This document shows, piece by piece, positions 7,711 to 15,889 of a stretch of DNA of 33,616 bases (its first letter is position 1; every line of letters begins with the position of its first letter). The notes under the pieces are model-generated. The model worked only from the letters and a program-made list of their open reading frames with translations, did not search any database and had not been told where the DNA came from. A program made the translations under genes and the position numbers. Source of the DNA: Candidatus Thiodiazotropha sp. (ex Monitilora ramsayi) (lineage in GTDB: Bacteria; Pseudomonadota; Gammaproteobacteria; Chromatiales; Chromatiaceae); NCBI GenBank assembly GCA_025655575.1, contig JAHXIP010000033.1, positions 1 through 33,616 on the forward strand. Reading direction: 5' to 3'.

Positions 7711-8460
7711 GTGATTAGAATAAAAATCGGACGCAATTCAGTTTATGTTTTCCTTGGTGTATTAGTGCTATTGAGTACCAGCCTGTGCCAGGCTGAGCCT
7801 GATACCCGACTATCCGACAGCCTGCGTGATTCTCTAAAGCGTCAGGGCTGGCAGGAGTATCAAGCATCGGATGGCAGTGTTATCTATCGTCAACCGGTTA
7901 TCCGAGCTGCATCTGACGAATTGTCACCTTCCAATGATCAGCACCGTGAACAAGTTGGTGAGGCCTTGCAGGATAGGGGTTGGCATGCAACATGGGGCGA
8001 TGATGGAAGTCTTATTCTTAAGCCACGTGTAGCGCCGACTACATATGCGACGAGTGGCGATGCACAGGCTTCTGACACACAGACCGCCATCATGTCGGAT
8101 CCTCCTGGTTTCGAATTTTGGCGAATCGAAAAGGACGAGGATGGATCAGTAAGGTTCTATCCTTTAGAGCAGTTACCAAAAGCTGAGGCAATAGGGGCAG
8201 ACCGAACAGCTGTTGCAAGATGTGAGGGTCATCAAATAGTGACAGCTAGTGTCATACTGCCGGTCGACGAATGGTACGAGATATATGATTTGGCAGAGGC
8301 ATGGATAAATAGTGTGGGATTACAGGGTGTTCAAGTCGGTAGAGTACGCAAGATATTTCGTGTCTATCTTGTAAGTTTAGTGAGAAATACGCCACCTTAT
8401 ACGCTGACACACCAACTTGCGGTTCGTGCTTCTGATGGCCGAGTCATGTGGTTGGATTGA
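7711..8460 (+). CDS. Secreted protein with repeated GW...DGS...P motifs, function unknown
   Basis: From a GTG at 7711 the product is 249 residues with a clean signal peptide (VFLGVLVLLSTS, cut after LCQA). GGAGGGG lies just upstream of this GTG, and an ATG at 7633 would add 26 residues before the signal peptide, so I prefer the GTG. The mature N-terminal half has two clear copies of a repeat: L-x3-L-x2-Q/R-G-W-x(6)-D-G-S-x-I-x(2-3)-P (GWQEYQASDGSVIYRQP and GWHATWGDDGSLILKP). A third, weaker copy is FWRIEKDEDGSVRFYP. The C-terminal 90 residues are unlike the rest and have one Cys. It is divergent from the sensor kinase gene across shared inverted repeats, so control by that system is likely. 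The repeat resembles the linker segments of the Met-rich protein at 9393. No known family was recognised. Confidence 0.75.
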   Translation: MIRIKIGRNSVYVFLGVLVLLSTSLCQAEPDTRLSDSLRDSLKRQGWQEYQASDGSVIYRQPVIRAASDELSPSNDQHREQVGEALQDRGWHATWGDDGSLILKPRVAPTTYATSGDAQASDTQTAIMSDPPGFEFWRIEKDEDGSVRFYPLEQLPKAEAIGADRTAVARCEGHQIVTASVILPVDEWYEIYDLAEAWINSVGLQGVQVGRVRKIFRVYLVSLVRNTPPYTLTHQLAVRASDGRVMWLD

Positions 8461-8654
8461 TTGTGTGGGCGTAGAGGTTTTGATCGTCTGACTGCCTGAT
8501 TATTTTAGATTCTATCTGTACACGACTGCAGAGCAATTATCTCATCAGGTGAATTCGTCTGAGTTGCTGGATAGTGGGTATTGCTAGTCGCACTGACAAG
8601 CGTGAGATGGAAGTTACGAGTGTAAGCATTTACCCGCGTGTTCCTGACTATGAG

Positions 8655-8671
8655 ACGTCATGGCATGACGT
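8655..8671. promoter_or_regulatory. 17-base palindrome ACGTCATG-G-CATGACGT
   Basis: Two perfect eight-base arms flank a single central base, about 250 bases upstream of the sigma-54 promoter at 8922. It looks like a binding site for a dimeric regulator. TTGTCAG follows directly, a heptamer that also occurs at 3761 and 7583 in the other two control regions. The regulator is unknown. Confidence 0.45.
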
Positions 8672-8732
8672 ATTGTCAGTATTTTAACAATTGTTTGTTT
8701 AACGTGAATTCAACCTTTCTGCATCGTGCTAA

Positions 8733-8867
8733 ATGAAGGAAATTCCTAAAGAAAAAATTGTTTTCTCATTTCGAATTCACATCGCAATATGCGCGCTTAG
8801 TATCGCAGTCATCTTTTACCTGACATATCGACAGGTTTTTCTGTCTCTGCTGTATTTTCCCTATTGA
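8733..8867 (+). CDS. Possible 44-residue single-pass membrane peptide
   Basis: An ATG frame of 44 codons encodes a short basic N-terminus (MKEIPKEK), a hydrophobic stretch of about 20 residues (IAICALSIAVIFYLTY) and an aromatic tail ending YFPY. This looks like a small inner-membrane protein. I see no good ribosome site in front of the ATG, so it may be chance. It lies between the palindrome at 8655 and the sigma-54 promoter at 8922. Confidence 0.3.
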   Translation: MKEIPKEKIVFSFRIHIAICALSIAVIFYLTYRQVFLSLLYFPY

Positions 8868-8921
8868 TTCATGACGAAAAAAAATCAAAAAAACAATAAA
8901 TAACAGAGTGAACTTATCCTT

Positions 8922-8937
8922 TGGCATAGCTATTGCA
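8922..8937 (+). promoter_or_regulatory. Sigma-54 (-24/-12) promoter upstream of the small secreted protein and Met-rich protein
   Basis: TGGCATAGCTATTGCA has GG and GC exactly ten bases apart and the same TGGCA and TTGCA halves as the site at 3974. Transcription should begin near 8948, shortly before the AAGGAGG ribosome site of the gene at 8993. The ATG at 8933 lies inside the promoter and is therefore not a start. Confidence 0.75.
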
Positions 8938-8992
8938 GTATCGTCCCTGCCGATTATTTTTGATGCTAATAAAACCTAAGGAGGCTAGTCGG

Positions 8993-9274
8993 ATGCGGTG
9001 TTCACTGCTTGTCTGCAGCGCTATGTTTGTAACGGCAAATTCTGCGAACGCAGATTATCCTGTCGCTGGCAAAGAACCCTCTCAACGTCCCAGTGATGCA
9101 CCTGTCATTGAATGGGTAAATCATAATAAGGCTTGGTATCAATCTGCACTGACAGGGGTTCAACAACCCTATCCGCGTAGCCTCTATTTCCTCGATAACC
9201 AAGGGAACTGGTACACACCCTTTATCCACCCCGGTATGAAGGGCAGATACGACCTTCGAAATTGGCATCAGTAA
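8993..9274 (+). CDS. Small secreted aromatic-rich protein (93 residues), function unknown
   Basis: The start at 8993 follows AAGGAGG and gives a signal peptide (CSLLVCSAMFVTANS, cut after ANA). The mature protein of about 73 residues is rich in Trp, Tyr, Pro and Asn and has no Cys. It contains YFLDNQGNWYTPFIHPGMKG, which parallels the YFKITPQGQIFFYPASGMSG segment found twice in the next gene's product. It ends YDLRNWHQ. It is transcribed from the sigma-54 promoter at 8922 and lies 118 bases before the Met-rich gene, probably in one transcript. It could be a partner, cap or anchor of the Met-rich protein; that is inference. No family is recognised. Confidence 0.72.
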   Translation: MRCSLLVCSAMFVTANSANADYPVAGKEPSQRPSDAPVIEWVNHNKAWYQSALTGVQQPYPRSLYFLDNQGNWYTPFIHPGMKGRYDLRNWHQ

Positions 9275-9308
9275 TGTGTCGTTGTAGCAATTAAGGGGCT
9301 TTTGACAT

Positions 9309-9355
9309 CCCGCTGATATCAGTGGGGTTTGCGAGAGAAGGTCTCAATCTGAGAC
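9309..9355 (+). promoter_or_regulatory. Two hairpins in the leader of the Met-rich gene
   Basis: Hairpin 1 (9309-9326) pairs CCCGCTGA with TCAGTGGG, with one G-T pair and a very tight loop. Hairpin 2 (9341-9355) is GTCTCA-ATC-TGAGAC, perfect. Neither has a long T-run, so they look more like RNA processing or stability elements than terminators. They could raise expression of the downstream gene relative to the upstream one. Confidence 0.4.
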
Positions 9356-9392
9356 TGAGTAAATAATTAAATCCACTTTTGGAGGTGACACC

Positions 9393-10430
<1,038 letters not shown>

Positions 10431-10470
10431 ACGACCTAAGAAAAAAGGATTCATTGATAGGGAAGTTGTA

Positions 10471-10492
10471 GGGCGCAGGGATGCGCCCTTTT
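10471..10492 (+). terminator. Rho-independent terminator after the Met-rich gene
   Basis: The stem GGGCGCA-GGGA-TGCGCCC is followed by TTTT. It ends the Met-rich transcript. Because the T-run is short, some read-through into the cytochrome gene at 10548 is possible. Confidence 0.8.
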
Positions 10493-10547
10493 CTGAGTCA
10501 ACTCCCACGAGACAGATACTAGGTTCGCATCAGATGAGGGGGATGCA

Positions 10548-11342
10548 ATGAGGCTGTGTATTAGATTCCTGTTTTCTTCACTGCTGTTGACGCTTCTGGC
10601 TTGGAGCAGTGGAATTATTGCCGAAGGTTTAGGGCTGAGTGATTACGATCGGTCACGTTGGCATCCAATCCACTACAAACCGGTGATTGACAATGCGATT
10701 GATGAACAGTGTCTCAGTTGTCATCGGGATATTCTTGATAGAAAGGTTTTGGATCAGTCGCCTGCCGGTGTTAAATCCTCTGAGGTGATGGCTTGGTATC
10801 AAACCCTTACGACTTATGAAGGAGAACAGGAAACATTCCATCGCCGTCATCTGGCTACGTCATTAGCGAAAGAACTGATGGATCTGAAGTGTAATACCTG
10901 CCATCAGGGAAATGATTTGCGGGAAGAGGCGACCATACCGCCAGATCATTCCAATAGAGATACGACACTGCGTAAGTCAGTCAATCCTGAGATCTGCCTG
11001 ATGTGTCATGGTGCCAATCCCTATAAGCGTATGGGTCTGCCCAAGCCCTGGGTTGAATCGAGAGAGATGTTTCAAGGTGACTGTCTCTTGTGTCACGCCC
11101 ATATCCGCACCGTTCGTCATCAGGTCATTTTTCTCAAAGCAGATGCCATCGAAGAGGCAGCCAAGAAAGATCCTGATGTCTGTTATGGATGTCACGGCGG
11201 TCGTCAGTGGTATCGCATTTCCTATCCCTATCCCCGGCATGCCTGGAGAGGTATGTCGAATGTGATTCCCGATTGGGCCAAAGACAGGCCGACCGAATCG
11301 GAAGCCAGATTCCAGATCAAATCAAAGCAGGCGGCGAAATAG
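10548..11342 (+). CDS. Periplasmic pentahaem c-type cytochrome
   Basis: The 264-residue protein has a signal peptide (hydrophobic residues 5-24) and five CxxCH haem sites: CLSCH 55-59, CNTCH 115-119, CLMCH 150-154, CLLCH 179-183 and CYGCH 212-216. Extra histidines (for example H40, H42, H98, H101, H191) could be distal ligands. GAGGGGG precedes the ATG. It lies 24 bases before the molybdenum enzyme gene, so it probably passes electrons to or from that enzyme in the periplasm. It is not a clear NapC/NirT or octahaem type; I did not match it to a named family. Confidence 0.88.
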   Translation: MRLCIRFLFSSLLLTLLAWSSGIIAEGLGLSDYDRSRWHPIHYKPVIDNAIDEQCLSCHRDILDRKVLDQSPAGVKSSEVMAWYQTLTTYEGEQETFHRRHLATSLAKELMDLKCNTCHQGNDLREEATIPPDHSNRDTTLRKSVNPEICLMCHGANPYKRMGLPKPWVESREMFQGDCLLCHAHIRTVRHQVIFLKADAIEEAAKKDPDVCYGCHGGRQWYRISYPYPRHAWRGMSNVIPDWAKDRPTESEARFQIKSKQAAK

Positions 11343-11366
11343 TCTATCGCTGACAGAGAGGTACGG

Positions 11367-13931
11367 ATGAGCATAGAAAAAACAAAAGACGATCTGTATG
11401 AGCGCTTAAATCTATCAAGGCGTTCATTCCTGAAAACCACTGCGGCAGGCAGTGCGGCAGTGGCTGCTGGCGGTCTGGTGACATTGAAGAGCGCGAAGGA
11501 TGCCAAGGCTTTTGCCTACGAACCCTATCCAAAGGATGACGAGCTTCAGACAGTCGTCACGAGCTGTGCACATAATTGCGGATCCCGACATATGCTGGTC
11601 GCGCATAAATGGAAAGACGTTATCGTACGTCTTTCTACGGACGACGGCCGGTATCAGCGGGATGGCCATTTTGGCAAAGACAGTAATGAGGAGCCGCAGC
11701 TCAGAGCCTGTCTGCGGGGTCGATCCTATCGTCAGCGTCTCTATTCGGCTGAACGTTTGCTCTATCCGATGATGAGGGTTGGTGAAAGAGGCGAGGGTAA
11801 GTTCAAACGCATCTCCTGGGATCAGGCATTGGATTTTGTCAGCAAGAAAATGGTCCACATTAAAAACACCTATGGACCTACTGCATTGGTGGATCAGAGC
11901 TATGCCGGTGCGTCTTATGGTGTTTTACACAAATCGGATCAGATTGAAGGATTATTGGGACGCTTTTTGGGCATGTTTGGATGCCGTACAAGCTCCTGGT
12001 CCGTACCTTCCTATCAGGGAACCACCTTCAGCTCGCGCATGACCTTCGGCACCATAGAAGACGGTAACGAGGATGATGCTTTTGCGCACTCGAAACTGAT
12101 CATTATGTGGGGCTGGAATCCCGCATATACCTTTCATGGAGGTAATACCTTCATGTATATGCGGATGGCGAAACAGCGCGGCTGTAAATTCGTCTTAGTC
12201 GATCCGCAATACACCGATTCTGCTGCGGCTTATGATGCCTGGTGGATACCTATTCGACCCAATACCGATGCCGCCATGATGGCTGGCATGGCACATCACA
12301 TATTTACTAACAATCTGCATGATCAGAGTTTTATCGACAAGTTTTGTCAGGGTATGGATGCGGGGACCATGCCGGAGTGGGCGCAGGGTAAAGAGAATTT
12401 CAAAGACTATATCCTGGGTAAGTATGACGGTGAACCAAAAACCCCCGAGTGGGCCGCAAAGATCTGCGGGGTATCTGCCGAAGACATTATCAAGCTGGCC
12501 GATATGTATGCCAAAACCAAGCCGGCAGCACTTAAGGCATCCTGGGCGCCGGGTCGTAATGCATACGGTGAACAGTACAATCGCATGGCGGCTGCACTGC
12601 AGGCGATGACTGGCAATATCGGTATTCTAGGTGGATGTGCTGAAGGTGTCGGCAAGGCCTGGCATGCTGAGGCGGTGGCCTATCCCTACGATCAGTATTC
12701 CAATATCTGGTTTCAGGCAATCAAGTCAGATCGCTGGGCGCACTGTGTACTTAACTATCCACATGTGAAACGTGAAGAGATTGGGCTATGGCAGCGTGAG
12801 GATGAGACAGATGGCCAGATACCCAATATTAAGGGTATTTTCTGGCAAGGTTCCGACTGGTTTAATCAACTGACAAATATTAATAAGGAGATAGCGGCGA
12901 TAAAAAAAATGGAGCTGGTGGTGTGTATGGATTCCACAATAACGCCATCCGGCCTCTATGCCGATATCCTGTTACCCATCTCGACACACTTTGAACGGCA
13001 CGATGTGGCACTACCCTGGTACAAAGGCCACTACTATATTCATAGGCCTAAAGTCATCGAGCCAATGGGTGAGTCAAAGACAGACTTGCAAGTCTTTACC
13101 GAGCTGGCCTACCGGATTGGTGGTGATGTCTTTGGTCAAGCCTACAATCCCAAAGCCAATCGGGATTATTTCAATGTCAATGACAATGTCGATGAGGCCT
13201 ATTTGCGTGAATGGTGGGAGACAAAAGTCATCCCCCACCAGCATGTAGACATGTCCTGGGATGAGTTCAAGGAGCATGGTGTCTACAAGTTTACTTTCGA
13301 TCAGCCCCATGTGGCTTTCCGTGATCAGATTGAGAATGGAACCAAATTTCTAACCCCCTCAGGCAAGATAGAGATTCTGGCAACCCAGTTGGCGCAGATT
13401 ACAGACTGGAAGAAGACCATGTATGGTTATGAGATTCCCTATATCCCCAAGTGGATCGAGCCGTGGGAATCGTTGAATAGCCTCAAAACCCGCAAGCATC
13501 CGTTTCACTTGATATCACCGCATCCGCGCTGGCGAACACACTCCATTTTCAATAATTGCAGTTGGTTGCGTGAGACCTATGAGCAGGAGGTGACAATGAA
13601 TGCCTCCGATGCCAGAAGGTTGGGTATCGAGACCGGGGATACGGTGGAAGTCTGGAATGACCGGGGGAAATGTGTCGTACCGGCCTATGTAACCGAGCGT
13701 TGCATGCCGGGTGTTGCAGTTTTACATGAGGGCGTCTGGATCGATCTGGATGAAAATGGTGTAGACCGTGCGGGTAATCCTGACATGTTGACTTTGGACG
13801 AGCCAAGTCCTGCCGGTGCATTTGCTTACAACACGGTGCTTTGCAATATCAGAAAAACAGATCTTGAGCATCGGCCAGGATGGGACAAGCTAGCGACATC
13901 CCGTGCACATGTCTTTCGGCGTGATCTTTAA
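11367..13931 (+). CDS. Tat-exported molybdopterin oxidoreductase, DMSO reductase family (DmsA-like)
   Basis: The 854-residue catalytic subunit has a twin-arginine signal (RRSFLK at 18-23 plus an Ala/Gly-rich stretch). The N-terminal Fe-S motif reads C67-x3-C71-x3-H75, with C115 in ACLRGRS. The third position, Cys in E. coli DmsA, is His here. Downstream are typical bis-MGD family segments: the SAERLLYPMMRVGERGEGKF region, KLIIMWGWNPAYT, VLVDPQYTDSAA, and a C-terminal cofactor-binding domain (residues about 680-850) with HPRWRTHSIFNN. It is made with the four-cluster ferredoxin and TorD-like chaperone that follow, and probably works in the periplasm. The substrate could be a sulfoxide, a sulfur oxyanion or another oxyanion; sequence alone does not decide, nor whether it reduces or oxidises. 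A DmsC-type membrane anchor gene is absent here. Confidence 0.92.
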   Translation: MSIEKTKDDLYERLNLSRRSFLKTTAAGSAAVAAGGLVTLKSAKDAKAFAYEPYPKDDELQTVVTSCAHNCGSRHMLVAHKWKDVIVRLSTDDGRYQRDGHFGKDSNEEPQLRACLRGRSYRQRLYSAERLLYPMMRVGERGEGKFKRISWDQALDFVSKKMVHIKNTYGPTALVDQSYAGASYGVLHKSDQIEGLLGRFLGMFGCRTSSWSVPSYQGTTFSSRMTFGTIEDGNEDDAFAHSKLIIMWGWNPAYTFHGGNTFMYMRMAKQRGCKFVLVDPQYTDSAAAYDAWWIPIRPNTDAAMMAGMAHHIFTNNLHDQSFIDKFCQGMDAGTMPEWAQGKENFKDYILGKYDGEPKTPEWAAKICGVSAEDIIKLADMYAKTKPAALKASWAPGRNAYGEQYNRMAAALQAMTGNIGILGGCAEGVGKAWHAEAVAYPYDQYSNIWFQAIKSDRWAHCVLNYPHVKREEIGLWQREDETDGQIPNIKGIFWQGSDWFNQLTNINKEIAAIKKMELVVCMDSTITPSGLYADILLPISTHFERHDVALPWYKGHYYIHRPKVIEPMGESKTDLQVFTELAYRIGGDVFGQAYNPKANRDYFNVNDNVDEAYLREWWETKVIPHQHVDMSWDEFKEHGVYKFTFDQPHVAFRDQIENGTKFLTPSGKIEILATQLAQITDWKKTMYGYEIPYIPKWIEPWESLNSLKTRKHPFHLISPHPRWRTHSIFNNCSWLRETYEQEVTMNASDARRLGIETGDTVEVWNDRGKCVVPAYVTERCMPGVAVLHEGVWIDLDENGVDRAGNPDMLTLDEPSPAGAFAYNTVLCNIRKTDLEHRPGWDKLATSRAHVFRRDL

Positions 13932-13948
13932 TCTTGGAGGGGAGACGT

Positions 13949-14614
13949 ATGTCAGAAACAAAAGACAAAGCCAAGATCAAAGAGGCAGTCAAACGTCACA
14001 AGCGGGAGACCTACACACCAGTCAAGCCTGATCTGCAGCTGGGTTTTGTACACAATAATGTGGATTGTATCGGTTGCCGTGCCTGTGAGATTGCCTGCAA
14101 GGATAAAAACGGACTGGCCGCGGGGCCAAGATTCAGACGCGTGCAATACATAGAAGGTGGAACCTACCCGAACGTGTTTGCATACAAAGTGAATATGTCC
14201 TGTAACCATTGCGAATCCCCAGCGTGTCTTCCAACCTGTCCGACAGGCGCCATATTCAAACGTAAAGAGGATGGGATCGTCGATATAGATTCTACGCTGT
14301 GTATCGGTTGTCGTCGCTGTGAGGCGGCTTGTCCTTTTGGCGCACCGCAGTTCGATCCGAGCGATAGTATTGTGAAGAAATGCAATATGTGTGTGGATGA
14401 GATTGAGGCAGGACGAAAACCCTACTGTGTTATGGCCTGCATGATGCGGGTATTGGATATCGGACCGGTTGACGAGATCTGGAATGGGGAATTGGAAACG
14501 GTGGCAATTGGCCCTAATGATGAGATTTCCCTCCAGGTCAAGAATATGTCGAATATCGAGTTGACTAAGCCTTCAATTGGCTTTGTCGCTCACAGCAAAG
14601 GGAAGGTTAAATAA
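13949..14614 (+). CDS. Four-[4Fe-4S] ferredoxin electron-transfer subunit (DmsB-like)
   Basis: The 221-residue protein has sixteen cysteines in four ferredoxin groups: C40/43/46/50, C85/88/93/97, C118/121/124/128 and C145/148/160/164. This is the DmsB/PsrB/NrfC layout. The ATG at 13949 follows GGAGGGGAG; a TTG at 13934 would lie inside that ribosome site, so I reject it. There is no signal peptide, so it is expected to be carried across the membrane with the Tat-bearing catalytic subunit. It lies 17 bases after that gene and overlaps the chaperone gene by one base. Electrons would pass between the molybdenum subunit and the cytochromes encoded on either side. Confidence 0.93.
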   Translation: MSETKDKAKIKEAVKRHKRETYTPVKPDLQLGFVHNNVDCIGCRACEIACKDKNGLAAGPRFRRVQYIEGGTYPNVFAYKVNMSCNHCESPACLPTCPTGAIFKRKEDGIVDIDSTLCIGCRRCEAACPFGAPQFDPSDSIVKKCNMCVDEIEAGRKPYCVMACMMRVLDIGPVDEIWNGELETVAIGPNDEISLQVKNMSNIELTKPSIGFVAHSKGKVK

Positions 14615-15387
14615 TGAATCAGGCTTTGAAGAAGAAAGAGAGAACGCCTGTTAAATTACTGAAGAGTTTCTATCAGGCCGTTGCAGATGATCTGGAGATG
14701 TTGGCGCTGTTGCATGACAAGGAGCCTGACAGCAGGATTCTGGAGGATCTGCGAGAGTGTGACTTTCCCAGAGAGATGGGGTTGAAGCTGGTGAGTGAAG
14801 AGGGATTGAATGTACTCGATCTGATGAGTCGAGTTGTTCAATCATACCCGGAATCCCCTGATAGTAATCTCCTCGATGATCTGGCAGTTGACTATGCAGA
14901 TATCTATTTAAACTACAGCCTGCAGGCTTCGCCGGAAGAGTCGGTATGGATCGACGAGGAGAACCTGACCTGTCAGGAGAGCATGTTTCAGGTCCGGTCC
15001 TGGTATGAGCTTTATGGCCTGATGGCGGAAAATTGGCGAGTCCGGCCTGATGACCATCTTGTTTTACAGCTTCAGTTTATTTCTCATCTTTTTTCACACG
15101 GAGAATCAGAAAAAAGTCTGGAAGAGGTAGCGAGATTCATGGATGAGCATCTTTTACGTTGGCTGGGCAGTTTTTCACAACGTGTTGCCAATCGCTGTGG
15201 GACAACATATTTTGCAGGTATTGCTCTATTGACAGCAGCTTATTGTGAAGAGTTGAGAGAGCTATTGGTAAAAGTACTTAATCAGCCCCGGCCGTCCCAT
15301 GAAGAGATTGAAGAGAGAATGAAGCCCCGTACCTCCCAAGAAGAGGTGCCGGTGAGTTATATGCCCGGGATGGGGCCGGCTGTCTAG
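14614..15387 (+). CDS. TorD/DmsD-family molybdoenzyme maturation chaperone
   Basis: The 257-residue, mostly helical protein has TorD-family hallmarks: DYADIYLNY, SPEESVWIDEE, RSWYELYGL and the R-P-D-D-H-L-x2-Q-L-x-F segment. These proteins bind the Tat signal of the partner molybdoenzyme and hold it for cofactor loading. Its ATG overlaps the stop of the ferredoxin gene by one base, with GGAAGG upstream, so it is translated with its presumed client's operon. The C-terminal tail ends in the Met/Pro/Gly-rich YMPGMGPAV, which may be unstructured. Confidence 0.88.
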   Translation: MNQALKKKERTPVKLLKSFYQAVADDLEMLALLHDKEPDSRILEDLRECDFPREMGLKLVSEEGLNVLDLMSRVVQSYPESPDSNLLDDLAVDYADIYLNYSLQASPEESVWIDEENLTCQESMFQVRSWYELYGLMAENWRVRPDDHLVLQLQFISHLFSHGESEKSLEEVARFMDEHLLRWLGSFSQRVANRCGTTYFAGIALLTAAYCEELRELLVKVLNQPRPSHEEIEERMKPRTSQEEVPVSYMPGMGPAV

Positions 15388-15464
15388 AGATATACCATTA
15401 AAGATTTCGTGAATTATTCATGTATATAAGTGACATCAGTATGAAAACAGGGGAGAGAGAAGAG

Positions 15465-15848
15465 ATGAATTCAAAAATAAATATATTATCTGCATTGTGT
15501 ATTGGCTCTGTGTTGCTTTTTGTTACACAAAACACGATGGCGGACGCAGCGGCCGGAAAAAAGATATATGACGGTATAGGTGCTTGTGGAAGCTGTCATG
15601 GTCCCTCTGGCCAGGGGGATGGACCTGCCGCTATGGCTATGATTCCAAAGCCACGTAGTTTTGGTGAAGGTGCATTTATTTACGATACGGATGGTGATGG
15701 AAAAAAAGGGACAGATGCCGATCTCGTTAATATTATAAAAAATGGGTCTGCTAAATATGGTGGCGCACCGACAATGCCTGCACGAGCTGATATTCCGGAA
15801 AGCGATATTCAGGCACTTGTTGCTTACATAAGAACATTAAAACAATGA
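15465..15848 (+). CDS. Monohaem cytochrome c
   Basis: From the ATG at 15465 the product is 127 residues: signal peptide (ILSALCIGSVLLFVT, cut after MADA), one CGSCH haem site close to the mature N-terminus, and a Met in APTMPAR as the likely sixth ligand. The frame continues upstream to an ATG at 15420, but 15465 is preceded by GAGAGAAGAG and begins a good signal peptide. It is a class I cytochrome c that could carry electrons between the molybdenum enzyme or pentahaem protein and a terminal reductase or oxidase. It follows the chaperone gene by 77 bases on the same strand. Confidence 0.88.
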   Translation: MNSKINILSALCIGSVLLFVTQNTMADAAAGKKIYDGIGACGSCHGPSGQGDGPAAMAMIPKPRSFGEGAFIYDTDGDGKKGTDADLVNIIKNGSAKYGGAPTMPARADIPESDIQALVAYIRTLKQ

Positions 15849-15889
15849 GGTGAGCAGTTATTTATAGGCGATAATTACATACGTTTACT

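Larger units (their letters stand above)
8461..8921. other. Long regulatory region before the second sigma-54 promoter
   Basis: This 460-base stretch holds a perfect 17-base palindrome (8655-8671), a possible 44-codon membrane peptide (8733-8867) and AT-rich sequence leading to the sigma-54 promoter at 8922. Otherwise I see nothing in it. Confidence 0.5.
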
